A stretch of 64,000 nt of DNA from Vogesella mureinivorans (GCF_007644035.1 NZ_VMTV02000291.1:62001-126000); one strand, 5' to 3'; positions 26,743 through 35,614 are shown, counted from the stretch's first letter. The notes: generated by a model not told the origin, from the letters alone. Made by a program: numbers and translations.

Positions 26743-27351
26743 TTGAAGTCGCTCAAAGAGCAGCTAAAGCCGATCAAACCACAGGCAAGGCCCGCAAGGG
26801 TCTTGCCTGTGGCCGTTGCGGCGCCGCCGCCGGAGCCGGACTTCCCCAGCCTGATGCGCGATGTGCGACCGCTCAAGCCCGATGGCCGCGTACAACACCC
26901 CCTGCCCCGCCCGCGGCCGCGCCCGCTGCACCACGCTGCGCACCGCGTGCATCACCCCGGCGAGAACGAACAGGGCCTGTTTGCGCAGATGCTGGGCTGG
27001 TTCGAACCAGCGCACATCGATATCGAGCACCGCAGCCCCGGCATGCCATCCCACACGCTGAAAAAGCTGAAAGCCGGCCACTGGCCGGTGTGTGCCGAGC
27101 TGGACCTGCACGGCCTGGACCGCTTCGAGGCGCACGAGCAGCTAGCGCTGTTCCTGCACCGCGCCCGCCACCAGGGCCAGTGCGTGCGCATCATCCACGG
27201 CAAGGGCTTAAGCTCGCGCGGCGAACCCGTGCTACCCAAAATGGTCCGCAGCTGGCTGACCCACCACCCCGAAGTACTGGCCTTTTGTGAAACCCGCACC
27301 CAGCATGGCGGTAGCGGTGCTGTACTGGCACTACTCAAACGCCCCGGCTGA
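26743..27351 (+). CDS. Smr domain protein (SmrA-like)
   Basis: A 202-residue protein starting with TTG (six bases after the trxB stop), so it is probably translated by coupling to trxB. The N-terminal half is Pro/Arg-rich and likely disordered; the C-terminal Smr domain shows ELDLHGLDRFEAHEQLALFL, RIIHGKGLSSRGEPVLP and the final GGSGAVLALL block. Small stand-alone Smr proteins are DNA- or RNA-nicking endonucleases related to the MutS2 C-terminus. No in-frame ATG gives the full family N-terminus. Confidence 0.85.
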   Translation: MKSLKEQLKPIKPQARPARVLPVAVAAPPPEPDFPSLMRDVRPLKPDGRVQHPLPRPRPRPLHHAAHRVHHPGENEQGLFAQMLGWFEPAHIDIEHRSPGMPSHTLKKLKAGHWPVCAELDLHGLDRFEAHEQLALFLHRARHQGQCVRIIHGKGLSSRGEPVLPKMVRSWLTHHPEVLAFCETRTQHGGSGAVLALLKRPG

Positions 27352-27365
27352 CACAAGGAAACAAG

Positions 27366-27809
27366 ATGGAACACTGCCCCAGCTTTACCGCCCCCGCCAC
27401 CTCCGGCCAGCGCATCACCCTGCCAGGCAGCGGCCTGACCGTACTGTACTTTTACCCCAAAGACAGCACGCCCGGCTGCACCACCCAGGCTATCGGCTTT
27501 CGTGACCACCACGCTGCCTTTACTGCGGCCAACGTGACCATTGTGGGCGTATCGCGCGACAGCCTGAAATCGCATGAAAACTTCAAGGCCAAGTACGAAT
27601 TGCCATTTGAATTGATCAGCGATCCGGAGGAAACTGTATGTAATCTGTTCGCTGTCATGAAGCTGAAAAATATGTACGGCAAACAGGTAAGAGGAATCGA
27701 ACGCAGCACTTTCGTCATCGACAGCGCGGGCAACATCCTCAAAGCCTGGCGCGGCCTGAAGGTCCCCGGCCATGTCGAAGAAGTGCTGGCATTCGTGAAT
27801 ACCATTTAA
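27366..27809 (+). CDS. bcp: Peroxiredoxin, Bcp/PrxQ type
   Basis: Thiol peroxidase of 147 residues. The peroxidatic cysteine is in YPKDSTPGCTTQAIGF. The usual resolving cysteine five residues later (GCTxxxC in E. coli BCP) is replaced by Ile, so this looks like a 1-Cys or atypical variant; another Cys lies in EETVCNLF. Other conserved features are VSRDSLKSHENFKAKY and ERSTFVID. It follows the Smr gene by 14 bases and shares the trxB transcript direction. Confidence 0.9.
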   Translation: MEHCPSFTAPATSGQRITLPGSGLTVLYFYPKDSTPGCTTQAIGFRDHHAAFTAANVTIVGVSRDSLKSHENFKAKYELPFELISDPEETVCNLFAVMKLKNMYGKQVRGIERSTFVIDSAGNILKAWRGLKVPGHVEEVLAFVNTI

Positions 27810-27830
27810 GCGACGGGCCTGGCATACCGC

Positions 27831-27855
27831 GAGGCCCCGCTCATCAAGGGGCCTC
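27831..27855 (+). promoter_or_regulatory. Hairpin covering the phoH ribosome binding site
   Basis: GAGGCCCC pairs with GGGGCCTC across a 9-base loop, ending five bases before the phoH-like ATG. The right arm contains the probable Shine-Dalgarno AAGGGG, so folding would hide it. No T tract follows. Confidence 0.5.
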
Positions 27856-27860
27856 ACATC

Positions 27861-29264
27861 ATGGCAAGCCGCAAAAAGACTAAAACCGTCAAGCTGTTTG
27901 TTCTCGATACCAACGTGCTGTTGCACGACCCTACCTGCCTGTTCCGCTTCGAGGAACACGACGTCTTCATCCCCATCATCACCCTGGAAGAGCTGGACAC
28001 CCACAAAAAGGGCATGACCGAAGTGGCACGCAACGCGCGCCAGGCCAGCCGTTTTCTGGACGAAATCGTCAGCCAGGCCGCCGGCAATATCGACAGCGGC
28101 ATTCCGCTCAAAAGCGCCAGCCGCGATGCGGCCAACGGCAAGCTGCGCCTGCAAACCCAGGCCATCCACGCCGTGTTGCCCGCCAGCATGCCGGTAGGCA
28201 AGGCCGACAACCAGATCCTGGGCATCGTGGTGGCGCTGAAAGAGCGCGAGCCGGAGCGCAGCGTGATTCTGGTGTCCAAAGACATCAATATGCGCATCAA
28301 GGCCAGCGCGCTAGGGCTGGAGGCAGAAGACTACTTTAACGACAAGGTGCTGGAAGACACCGACCTGCTGTACACCGGCACGCGAGAGATCGACGCCACC
28401 TTCTGGGAACGCAACGGCAAAGACCTGAAATCGTGGCAGGAACACGGCCGCAGCTACTACCAGATCAAAGGCCCCGACGTCACCAGCCTGCACCTGAACC
28501 AGCTGCTGTGGCAGCAAGGCGAGCAGCTGCTGCAGTGCCGCGTCACCCAGATCGATGGCAAAACTGCCGTACTGGAAACGCTGAAAGACTACAGCCACCA
28601 GAAGAACAATGTGTGGGGCATTACCGCGCGCAACCGCGAGCAAAACTTTGCCCTGAACCTGCTGATGAACCCCGAGGTAGACTTTGTCACCCTGCTGGGC
28701 CAGGCCGGCACCGGCAAGACCCTGCTCACCTTGGCCGCAGGCCTGGCCATGACGCTGGAACAAAAACTGTACAGCGAAATCATCATGACCCGTGTTACCG
28801 TGCCGGTGGGCGAAGACATTGGCTTTCTGCCCGGCACCGAGGAAGAAAAAATGCTGCCGTGGATGGGTGCACTGGAAGACAACCTGGACGTGCTCAACCG
28901 CAATGAAGACGACGGCGGCGACTGGGGCCGCGCTGCCACGCGCGACCTGATCCGCAGCCGCATCAAGGTCAAGTCGCTGAACTTCATGCGTGGCCGTACC
29001 TTCCTTAACAAATACCTGATCATCGACGAAGCGCAGAACCTGACACCCAAGCAGATGAAAACCCTGATTACCCGCGCCGGCCCCGGCACCAAGGTCGTCT
29101 GCCTGGGCAACATCAGCCAGATCGACACCCCGTATCTGACCGAGGGCAGCTCAGGCCTGACCTACGTGGTAGACCGTTTCAAAGGCTGGGACCATTCCGG
29201 CCATATCACCCTGCAGCGCGGCGAACGCTCGCGCCTGGCAGACCACGCCGCCGAGGTATTGTGA
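27861..29264 (+). CDS. PIN-PhoH family ATPase/ribonuclease
   Basis: A 467-residue protein with an N-terminal PIN nuclease domain (FVLDTNVLLHDP, with acidic metal ligands such as DxN, E in LEELD and D in KDINMR) and a C-terminal PhoH ATPase/helicase domain (Walker A GQAGTGKTLL, Walker B LIIDEAQN). PhoH2-type fusions unwind and cleave RNA. Its stop overlaps the GTG start of the hydrolase gene. The Shine-Dalgarno seems to be within a hairpin. Confidence 0.92.
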   Translation: MASRKKTKTVKLFVLDTNVLLHDPTCLFRFEEHDVFIPIITLEELDTHKKGMTEVARNARQASRFLDEIVSQAAGNIDSGIPLKSASRDAANGKLRLQTQAIHAVLPASMPVGKADNQILGIVVALKEREPERSVILVSKDINMRIKASALGLEAEDYFNDKVLEDTDLLYTGTREIDATFWERNGKDLKSWQEHGRSYYQIKGPDVTSLHLNQLLWQQGEQLLQCRVTQIDGKTAVLETLKDYSHQKNNVWGITARNREQNFALNLLMNPEVDFVTLLGQAGTGKTLLTLAAGLAMTLEQKLYSEIIMTRVTVPVGEDIGFLPGTEEEKMLPWMGALEDNLDVLNRNEDDGGDWGRAATRDLIRSRIKVKSLNFMRGRTFLNKYLIIDEAQNLTPKQMKTLITRAGPGTKVVCLGNISQIDTPYLTEGSSGLTYVVDRFKGWDHSGHITLQRGERSRLADHAAEVL

Positions 29265-30061
29265 GTTCCCTACATCTTGAATTGATACACCAAGCCGCAG
29301 CAGGGGTAGCGCACAGCGTGCCACCCCTGCTTTTTATTCATGGTGCGTATAGCAGCGCCAGCTGCTGGCAGGTGAACTTTCTGCCGTGGTTTGCCGCACA
29401 AGGCTACGACTGCTGGGCGCTTAGCCTGGAAGGCCACGGCCACAGTGACGGCAAAGACTGGCTGGCCGCCGTGAGCATAGACGACTACGTGGCCAACCTG
29501 GGCCAGGCCATACGCCAGATCGGCACCATGCCGGTACTGATCGGCCACTCCATGGGCGGCTTCGTAGCCCAGCAATACCTGCAACAGCACCGCGCCGCCG
29601 GGCTGGTGCTGCTGGCGTCGGTACCGCACACCGGCCTGGCTGCCTCCACCTGGCGGCTGTTCCAGCAGGCACCCGACGTGCTGATCGGGCTGAATATGTT
29701 CCAGAACGGCCGCCAGCCCCCCGCCGTAGGCGACTTGCGCCACATGCTGTTTTCGGATGACGCACCAGCCAGCACCGTGGCCTGGATGGCCACCAACAGC
29801 CAGGTAGAGAGCCTGCGTGCCATCATGGACATGTCCATGGTATCGCCGTTTAGCCGCACCCAGCTGCGGCTGCCCACCCTGCTGCTGGGGGGCGAGCACG
29901 ACCACCTGGTCAGCGCCGCCGAAGTACGCCAGATGGGCCATGCCCTGAACCTGCATGTCGAGATCCTGCCCGACATGGCGCACATGATGATGCTGGATAC
30001 GCGCTGGCAGCAGGTGGCGCAGCGCATTGATAAATGGCTGCAACAACACTTGATGACATAG
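29261..30061 (+). CDS. Alpha/beta hydrolase
   Basis: A 266-residue cytoplasmic hydrolase starting with GTG that overlaps the preceding stop codon (GTGA). The nucleophile elbow is GHSMGG, with an oxyanion stretch [14 protein letters not shown], the acid in [11 protein letters not shown] and the catalytic His in [12 protein letters not shown]. Substrate is not predictable; family members include esterases, lactonases and C-C bond hydrolases. Translation is likely coupled to the phoH-like gene. Confidence 0.85.
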   Translation: MSSLHLELIHQAAAGVAHSVPPLLFIHGAYSSASCWQVNFLPWFAAQGYDCWALSLEGHGHSDGKDWLAAVSIDDYVANLGQAIRQIGTMPVLIGHSMGGFVAQQYLQQHRAAGLVLLASVPHTGLAASTWRLFQQAPDVLIGLNMFQNGRQPPAVGDLRHMLFSDDAPASTVAWMATNSQVESLRAIMDMSMVSPFSRTQLRLPTLLLGGEHDHLVSAAEVRQMGHALNLHVEILPDMAHMMMLDTRWQQVAQRIDKWLQQHLMT

Positions 30062-30089
30062 TCACGCTTTGCTACCGTGTATACCCCCG

Positions 30090-30109
30090 CCCGGCCATCG
30101 CCGGGTTTT
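30090..30109 (+). terminator. Short hairpin with T4
   Basis: CCCGGC and GCCGGG flank CATC and run into TTTT, between the hydrolase gene and the DUF808 gene. Confidence 0.55.
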
Positions 30110-30162
30110 GCATGTATGCCAGGCTTTGCCGGCAGCGTTTTTTTACCGACAGGAAACAAATC

Positions 30163-31098
30163 ATGGCTGGTAGTAGCCTGCTGATGCTGATTGATGACAT
30201 CGCCACCGTACTGGACGATGTCGCCGTAATGACCAAGGTTGCCGCCAAGAAAACCGCCGGCGTGCTGGGCGACGACCTGGCGCTGAACGCACAACAAGTG
30301 GCCGGCGTACAGGCCGACCGCGAGCTGCCGGTCGTCTGGGCGGTAGCGGTGGGCTCGCTGCGCAACAAGGCGATTCTGTTGCCGCTGGCCCTGGCCATCA
30401 GCGCGTTTGCACCCGTGCTGATTACCCCGCTGCTGATGATAGGCGGCGCGTTTCTGTGCTTTGAAGGCGTAGAAAAACTGGCGCACAAATACCTGCACGC
30501 CGCCGAAGAAGGCGCCGAGCACGACGACAGGTTGGCCGCACTGACCAACCCGGCAGTCGATATGGTGGCCTACGAAAAAGACAAGATCAAAGGTGCCATC
30601 ACCACCGATTTCATCCTGTCTGCCGAAATCATCGCCATTACGCTGGGTACCGTAGCCACCCAGCCTTTCATGTCGCAGCTGGCGGTGCTGAGCGGTATTT
30701 CACTGATCATGACCGTCGGCGTATACGGCCTGGTGGCCGGCATCGTGAAGCTGGACGACGTCGGCCTCTACCTCACGCGCAAGCCCGGCGCAGGCAGCCA
30801 GCAGCTGGGCCGCCTGCTGGTGAACGCAGCCCCGCCGCTGATGCGCTTTCTGGCCGTGGCCGGTACCATCGCCATGTTCCTGGTAGGCGGCGGCATCCTC
30901 ACCCACGGCCTGCCGTTTGCCCACCACGCCATTGAAGCAGCCACCCACAGCGTGGCAGGCATCGCCGGCATTGGCGGCCTGCTAGCGGCCATCGTACCGG
31001 CGGTGCTGGATGGCCTGTTCGGCATTGTCGCCGGCGCGCTGGTGCTGGCGGTGGTGATGCTGATCGGAAAATTACGCGGCAGCCCCGCTGCACACTAA
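30163..31098 (+). CDS. yedI: DUF808 (YedI-like) inner-membrane protein
   Basis: A 311-residue membrane protein of the DUF808 family (E. coli YedI). It starts [20 protein letters not shown] and has conserved [23 protein letters not shown] and [16 protein letters not shown], then several hydrophobic helices to the C-terminus. Function is unknown. Start at the ATG with CAGGAAACAAATC before it; the longer ORF upstream covers the terminator. An exact 12-mer repeat lies inside the coding region. Confidence 0.85.
   Translation: MAGSSLLMLIDDIATVLDDVAVMTKVAAKKTAGVLGDDLALNAQQVAGVQADRELPVVWAVAVGSLRNKAILLPLALAISAFAPVLITPLLMIGGAFLCFEGVEKLAHKYLHAAEEGAEHDDRLAALTNPAVDMVAYEKDKIKGAITTDFILSAEIIAITLGTVATQPFMSQLAVLSGISLIMTVGVYGLVAGIVKLDDVGLYLTRKPGAGSQQLGRLLVNAAPPLMRFLAVAGTIAMFLVGGGILTHGLPFAHHAIEAATHSVAGIAGIGGLLAAIVPAVLDGLFGIVAGALVLAVVMLIGKLRGSPAAH
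30529..30540 (+). repeat. Exact copy of AGGTTGGCCGCA repeat (in yedI-like gene)
   Basis: In frame as R-L-A-A with AGG and TTG, the same reading and rare codons as the glnE copy. Confidence 0.85.
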
Positions 31099-31135
31099 GC
31101 CGCGCGCACAGTAAAACCCCCGGCAATTAGCGTGA

Positions 31136-31168
31136 TGCCAGTCAGTTAACGCTGACTGGCATTTTTTT
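31136..31168 (+). terminator. Rho-independent terminator after yedI-like gene
   Basis: TGCCAGTCAG and CTGACTGGCA flank TTAACG, followed by a T7 tract. Confidence 0.9.
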
Positions 31169-31497
31169 GGCTAGGGGGTTTGTTGTGTTGAAGCTTGCTA
31201 GCGTGTCCGCTATGCGGACGATGCTTAAATGCCGGTTCCGCCCGGCAAACGGGAAAGGGGGCGGATTGCCGCCCCCTTTTCATTCCCCCGCAACCCGGGG
31301 CTGCTCGAAACCCCGGCCAAAATGGCACGCCCCAGGCGCCGCCGAACTCGTCCCTCGCTAACGGCTCGGGACTCAAACAAATCGGCGTCTTAAAACCTGG
31401 GGCGCACCCTTTTGCACGGCTCGCGCCAACGGGATGGGGTGCTTCACTCACGCACTATCACTTGATGACCAAGCATATTCGCCTGACTGACTGGCAT
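31163..31497. other. Gene-free segment bounded by an 11-bp direct repeat
   Basis: About 335 bp with no convincing gene. The 11-mer CTGACTGGCAT occurs at 31152-31162 and again at 31487-31497. Inside are two hairpins: GTCCGC/GCGGAC at 31205-31219 and AAAGGGGGCGG/CCGCCCCCTTT at 31254-31279. A 101-codon minus-strand frame (31146-31451) has no Shine-Dalgarno and odd composition. The layout could be a small inserted element or a remnant, but I cannot identify it. Confidence 0.4.
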
Positions 31498-31534
31498 TAG
31501 CCAACTGGCGGGTTTTTTCTTTGGCTGGCAGCCC

Positions 31535-31546
31535 TGCGGCCAACCT
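31535..31546 (-). repeat. Exact copy of AGGTTGGCCGCA repeat (intergenic)
   Basis: Sits immediately after the stop of the Hsp70-like gene (four bases away), a usual place for uptake-type sequences. Confidence 0.85.
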
Positions 31547-31550
31547 TTAC

Positions 31551-32810
31551 TCAGGCAAAGCGCCGCGAGGCGTCCAGCGCCAGGCCGCTGCCGATACTGC
31601 CGTAGCGGTCGCCTTCCACCGCACGGGCGGCGGGGAACATGGCGGCAATGCGCTCGCGCAGCAGCGGCACACCACTGGAGCCGCCGGTAAAGAACACGGT
31701 ATCCACCTCGCCCGCCTGCAGCTGTGCATCGGCCAGCAAGCGCGCGACCGTGCTTTCGATGCTCACAATCTGCTTTTCGATGGCTTCGTCAAAATCGGCA
31801 CGCGCAATATCATGGAACAGCGCTTTTTCGATCTCGCCCATGTCCAGCCGCGTTTGTGCCGCGTCGGACAGCGCAATCTTGGCAGCCTCTACCTGGATCG
31901 CCAGCCAGTGGCCGGCGCGCTTGTCGATCAGCGAAAACAAGCGGTCCAGCTTGCCCTGCTCCAGTGCGTCCGGGTACACGCCCTGCAGGTCGGACAGGGC
32001 TTTGCGCGTGTAGGCGAAGTTGATGGTGTGCCATGTAGCCAGGTTGAAGTAAAAGCCGGATGGCACCTCGGCGTTATTCTTCAGGCGCGAGCGGTAGCCC
32101 AGCTGCGGCATGACAGAATGCAGGCTGAGCTGCTTGTCAAAGTCGGTACCACCAATGTGCACACCACCGTTGGCCAGAATATCGGCGCGGCGGTCCAGCA
32201 GATGGGCGCGCTCGGGCGCCAGGCGCAGCAAGGAGAAGTCGGAGGTACCGCCTCCGATATCCACAATCAGCACCAGCTCTTCGCGCTGGATGCGGCTTTC
32301 GTAGTCGAAGGCTGCGGCGATGGGCTCGAACTGGAAGGCGACCTCTTTAAAGCCCACCTTGCGGGCGATCTCGCCCAGCGTGTCTTGTGCCAGGCGGTCG
32401 GCTACCGGGTCGTCATCCACAAAGAAAACCGGGCGGCCAAACACGGCCTGCTCGAAACCGCGGCCGGCGTTCTGTTCGGCGCGCTGTTTGAGCTGGCCGA
32501 TAAACATGGACAGCAAATCCAGAAAGCGTAGCGGGCGGCCTTGCACTTCGGTCTGGCCATTCATCAGGCTGGTACCCAGAATGCTCTTCAGCGAGCGCAT
32601 CAGGCGGCCTTCGTAGCCATCCAGGTACTCGGCAATGGCCGCGCGGCCAACGGTGGTGCTTTCTTCTTCGGCATTGAAAAAGATCACCGATGGCAGGGTT
32701 GTCTTGCCCTCTTCCAGCGCCAGCAGGCTGGGCACACCGGGGCGGCACCAGCCCACTGTCGAATTGGACGTACCAAAGTCCACGCCACAGGCTTGTACGG
32801 TCATGTTCAT
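31551..32810 (-). CDS. yegD: Hsp70 family protein (YegD-like)
   Basis: A 419-residue actin-fold ATPase resembling the DnaK nucleotide-binding domain without the full substrate-binding domain (DnaK is about 640). Phosphate-1 motif CGVDFGTSNSTVG, phosphate-2 LIVDIGGGTSDFS and the adenosine motif FFTGGSSGVPLLRERI are present, and EPIAAAFDYE matches DnaK EPTAAALAYG. E. coli YegD has the same build; its role is unknown. The first of two nearby ATGs is given; GAGGGGG precedes it. It stands alone between two intergenic gaps. Confidence 0.88.
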   Translation of the reverse strand: MNMTVQACGVDFGTSNSTVGWCRPGVPSLLALEEGKTTLPSVIFFNAEEESTTVGRAAIAEYLDGYEGRLMRSLKSILGTSLMNGQTEVQGRPLRFLDLLSMFIGQLKQRAEQNAGRGFEQAVFGRPVFFVDDDPVADRLAQDTLGEIARKVGFKEVAFQFEPIAAAFDYESRIQREELVLIVDIGGGTSDFSLLRLAPERAHLLDRRADILANGGVHIGGTDFDKQLSLHSVMPQLGYRSRLKNNAEVPSGFYFNLATWHTINFAYTRKALSDLQGVYPDALEQGKLDRLFSLIDKRAGHWLAIQVEAAKIALSDAAQTRLDMGEIEKALFHDIARADFDEAIEKQIVSIESTVARLLADAQLQAGEVDTVFFTGGSSGVPLLRERIAAMFPAARAVEGDRYGSIGSGLALDASRRFA

Positions 32811-32850
32811 CCACCCCCTCAGGCAAAAGGAGCGGGATTATAGCGAATCT

Positions 32851-33363
32851 TCAGCCACCTGCCGCGACTTTCTGCACTGCACGTACCGGGCCAGCACCTT
32901 CTATGATGCATGCCTGCAAATCTCGATAAAATCCCAGCAAAAACAGCCACTCAGCCACTACAAACAGCGGCCCCACCAACAAGCCCACCAGGTCGTCCAC
33001 AAACGCCGGCTTGCGCCCTTCGTAAGCATGGCCGACAAACTGCATTACCCAGCCGGCCACAAACAATGCCAAACCTATCCATCCCCCTAAAGGCAAGGTG
33101 GCAATCGCCATGCCGGCCCAGCCCGCCAGCAGCATCACCACCGCCATCAGCGCCCCCAATGCCAGGTCCAGCCGCAGATAAAACAAAATGGCACCCAGCA
33201 ACACCGGGTGCAGGGCCAGCAGGCCGCTCCCCAGTGGCAGGCAGGCCAGCAACACCGCCACCGCCAGCACGATGAGCGGGATGCCCACAAAATGGGTATG
33301 GATATTGCGCAGGTCGCGGTGATAACAGGCGTAATTGACTAAATGCGCTTGCAGCGTTTTCAT
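32851..33363 (-). CDS. DUF962 / Mpo1-like membrane protein
   Basis: A 170-residue membrane protein with the family signature near the N-terminus (HRDLRNIHTHFVG) and about four hydrophobic helices, ending with FYRDLQ. Yeast Mpo1, of this family, is a dioxygenase in 2-hydroxy fatty acid breakdown; bacterial members are mostly uncharacterised. The conserved histidines of the motif are present. I start at MKTLQAHLVNYACY, with GGAGG before the ATG. It is divergent from the Crp/Fnr-type gene with a 30-bp gap. Confidence 0.82.
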   Translation of the reverse strand: MKTLQAHLVNYACYHRDLRNIHTHFVGIPLIVLAVAVLLACLPLGSGLLALHPVLLGAILFYLRLDLALGALMAVVMLLAGWAGMAIATLPLGGWIGLALFVAGWVMQFVGHAYEGRKPAFVDDLVGLLVGPLFVVAEWLFLLGFYRDLQACIIEGAGPVRAVQKVAAGG

Positions 33364-33393
33364 GGTGAACCTCCATCGTCGGGAAGCACCATC

Positions 33394-34092
33394 ATGCCTT
33401 TGCACCACCAGGCTTTCTGTCAAGCAGGCGACAAAACCCAGGCTTTACGCCTACTGGCCAGCAGCAGCTGGTTTGCCAGCCTGCCAGACACCCTGCAAAC
33501 CAGCCTGCAAACGCTGGGCCGCAGCCGGGCGCTGCCTGGCGGCGACTACCTGTTTTTACAGGGCGACCCGGCCGACGGGCTGTACTGCGTGCTACAAGGC
33601 AGCGTGCTGATTGGCAGCAGCTCGGCCGTGGGCAAAAACAGCGTGCTGGCGCGGCTCGCCCCCGGGCAATGGTTTGGCGAGGTGGCGCTATTCGACCACG
33701 GCCCGCGCACACACCACGCCCACACCGATGGCGGCTGCCTGCTATGGCATGTACCGCACGGCCCGCTGCTGGCCTGGCTGGAAGGTTGGCCGCAGGGCTG
33801 GTACTACCTGGGCCAGCTGATGGCCGGCAAAACCCGGCAGCTGATGAGCGGGCTGGCACAACAAACCCTGCTATCGCCCGAGGCCCGGCTGGCGCAGCGC
33901 CTGTTACTACTGGCCGGCAGCGGCCAGGCGGTGAGCCTGAGCCAAGAGGCGCTGGCCAGCGCCACCGGCATCAGCCGGCAAACCTGCAATACCATCCTGG
34001 GCCAGCTGGCCGACGCTGGCTTGATCAAGGTGGCGCGCAAGCAGCTTACCCTGCTGGACAAGCCCGCCCTGCAGCAGCTGGGCAACCGCTAG
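33394..34092 (+). CDS. Crp/Fnr family transcriptional regulator
   Basis: A 232-residue regulator with an N-terminal cyclic-nucleotide-binding-like domain (LFLQGDPADGLYCVLQGSV; GQWFGEVALFDHGPRTHHA) and a C-terminal winged helix (SLSQEALASATGISRQTCN). There are no Fnr-type N-terminal cysteines, so it is not an iron-sulfur Fnr. The RT.HA segment in the phosphate-binding cassette differs from the cAMP-binding RSA pattern of Crp. The divergent DUF962 gene and downstream K+ channel are possible targets. The start at 33394 has GGGAAG before it. Confidence 0.87.
   Translation: MPLHHQAFCQAGDKTQALRLLASSSWFASLPDTLQTSLQTLGRSRALPGGDYLFLQGDPADGLYCVLQGSVLIGSSSAVGKNSVLARLAPGQWFGEVALFDHGPRTHHAHTDGGCLLWHVPHGPLLAWLEGWPQGWYYLGQLMAGKTRQLMSGLAQQTLLSPEARLAQRLLLLAGSGQAVSLSQEALASATGISRQTCNTILGQLADAGLIKVARKQLTLLDKPALQQLGNR
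33783..33794 (+). repeat. Exact copy of AGGTTGGCCGCA repeat (in Crp/Fnr gene)
   Basis: Here the 12-mer is in a different frame and is read as G-W-P, showing that the DNA word, not one peptide, is kept. Confidence 0.85.
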
Positions 34093-34139
34093 CTGTACAA
34101 ATCACCGCCACCTGCCGCACAAGCCATTAAAATGCGGGC

Positions 34140-35168
34140 ATGAGCCTGCTAAATACCCACGCCATGGGCCGCGCCCTGGCCACCCGCCTGCTGTTCCTGT
34201 TTGCCCTGGTACTCAGTGCCGTGGTGATGGGCACGCTGGGCTACCACTTGCTGGAAGGCTGGAGCCTGTTCGACAGCCTGTACATGACCGTTATCACCCT
34301 GGCCACCATCGGCTATGGCGAAACGCACCCACTGGATACCGTTGGCCGCATTTTCACCGTGGTGCTGATCATCTTTGGCACCGGCGTGATGGGCTACGGT
34401 ATTTCATCCCTTACCCTGCTGCTGTTTCAGGGCGACCTGCCCCACTACCTGCGCGTACGCAAAATGGACAAACTCATCTCCCGCCTGGAAAACCACATCA
34501 TCATCTGCGGCCTCAGCCGCACCGGCCTGTACGCGCTGGAAGAGCTCACGCGTAGCGGCCACGATGTAGTGATCATCGAAAAGAGCGAAGCACAAATACA
34601 GCAGTGGCTAGGGGGCAAAGAGCGACCCTATATCGTGGGGGATGCCACCGAAGACGATAACCTGCTGGCTGCAGGCATAGAACGCGCCCAGGCCATTATC
34701 ACCAGCCTGACATCGGACGCCGATAACGCTTTTGTGGTGGTGACGGCCCGCAGCCTGAACAGCCGGCTGTCCATCGTATCGAAAGCCGAAACCGAAAGCG
34801 CCCGTAAAAAGCTGCTGGCCGTCGGGGCCGACCAGGTGGTGATCCCGTCCTACCTGGGTGGCATGAATATGGCCAACCTGGTGATCAAGCCGGAAACCCT
34901 GCACTTTTTCGAGCGCCTGCACACGCGCTACCCCAACACCTTCCGCGCCCAGGTGGTACCGGTAGAGCCGCTATGGCTGGGCCGCAGCATTGCCGAGTGC
35001 ATGCCGGTGAGTGATGGCAGCGTGATTGTGGTGGCGCTGGAAATGCCGGGCGGCGAGGTGGCGTTCAACCCGCCGGCAGAAACCCTGCTGGGCGAAGGCC
35101 AATCGCTGATGATCATCGGGCGTAAAGCGGTACACGCCCCCGCTCCGCCCGATGCGGCGCAGGCATGA
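34140..35168 (+). CDS. Potassium channel with RCK (TrkA-N) domain
   Basis: A 342-residue inner-membrane channel. It has two transmembrane helices (about residues 17-38 and 74-98) around a pore loop with the K+ selectivity filter (TLATIGYGE), then a cytoplasmic TrkA-N/RCK domain (HIIICGLSRTGLYALEEL, VIIEKSEAQ) and a C-terminal TrkA-C part. This is the MthK/Kch-like two-helix layout. It probably sets K+ permeability in response to ligand binding in the RCK domain. Its stop codon lies inside a 40-bp palindromic terminator. Confidence 0.9.
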   Translation: MSLLNTHAMGRALATRLLFLFALVLSAVVMGTLGYHLLEGWSLFDSLYMTVITLATIGYGETHPLDTVGRIFTVVLIIFGTGVMGYGISSLTLLLFQGDLPHYLRVRKMDKLISRLENHIIICGLSRTGLYALEELTRSGHDVVIIEKSEAQIQQWLGGKERPYIVGDATEDDNLLAAGIERAQAIITSLTSDADNAFVVVTARSLNSRLSIVSKAETESARKKLLAVGADQVVIPSYLGGMNMANLVIKPETLHFFERLHTRYPNTFRAQVVPVEPLWLGRSIAECMPVSDGSVIVVALEMPGGEVAFNPPAETLLGEGQSLMIIGRKAVHAPAPPDAAQA

Positions 35169-35202
35169 AAAAAGGTTGGCCGCGGCCAACCTTTTTTCAT
35201 GC
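35163..35202. terminator. 40-bp perfect palindrome terminator made of the 12-mer repeat
   Basis: GCATGAAAAAAGGTTGGCCG is followed by its exact reverse complement. The centre holds two overlapping one-mismatch copies of the repeat in opposite orientation, with A6 and T6 tracts outside. It serves the K+ channel gene (+) and the convergent ppnP gene (-). Confidence 0.9.
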
Positions 35203-35213
35203 ATCAGGGCAGA

Positions 35214-35525
35214 TCAGCCGAAGTGGCACACGTAGTGTACGGTTTCCAGCACTTCGATCTGGAACGAGCTCTCGCCCGGCACGGTAAACGACTGGCCAGC
35301 GCCATAGGTTTTGGCTTCTGTTTCGCCTGCCAGCGTCACCTTGCACTGGCCGTCGATCAGCTCCATCACCTCGGGCGCACCGGTGCTGAACAGCAGCTTG
35401 GCCGGCAAAATCACCCCTACCGACTTGCGCGTGCCGTCCGGCAGTACCACGGTATGGCTCACGCACTTGCCATCAAAATAAACATTGGCCTTCTTGACCA
35501 CACTTACATTATCGAACTGGCTCAT
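35214..35525 (-). CDS. ppnP: Pyrimidine/purine nucleoside phosphorylase
   Basis: A 103-residue cupin-fold enzyme (formerly DUF1255, YaiE) splitting various nucleosides with phosphate into base and ribose-1-phosphate. [20 protein letters not shown] at the start, [20 protein letters not shown] in the middle and the ending [10 protein letters not shown] are typical and the length is normal. AAGGAGAAATC precedes the chosen ATG; the ORF extends 25 codons upstream without family similarity. It is convergent with the K+ channel gene and shares its palindromic terminator. Confidence 0.92.
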   Translation of the reverse strand: MSQFDNVSVVKKANVYFDGKCVSHTVVLPDGTRKSVGVILPAKLLFSTGAPEVMELIDGQCKVTLAGETEAKTYGAGQSFTVPGESSFQIEVLETVHYVCHFG

Positions 35526-35614
35526 GATTTCTCCTTGTTTGGGCACGGCCGTTACACGGCTCTTATCTGCATCATGCCCGCAGCCGATTTGCAGCGTCAA
35601 TAAATGAAACGGGG

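Noticed and set aside
31146-31451. A 101-codon minus-strand frame in the gene-free segment
   Set aside because: No Shine-Dalgarno, unusual Pro/Gly/Arg composition and overlap with hairpins; kept only as part of the unexplained segment.
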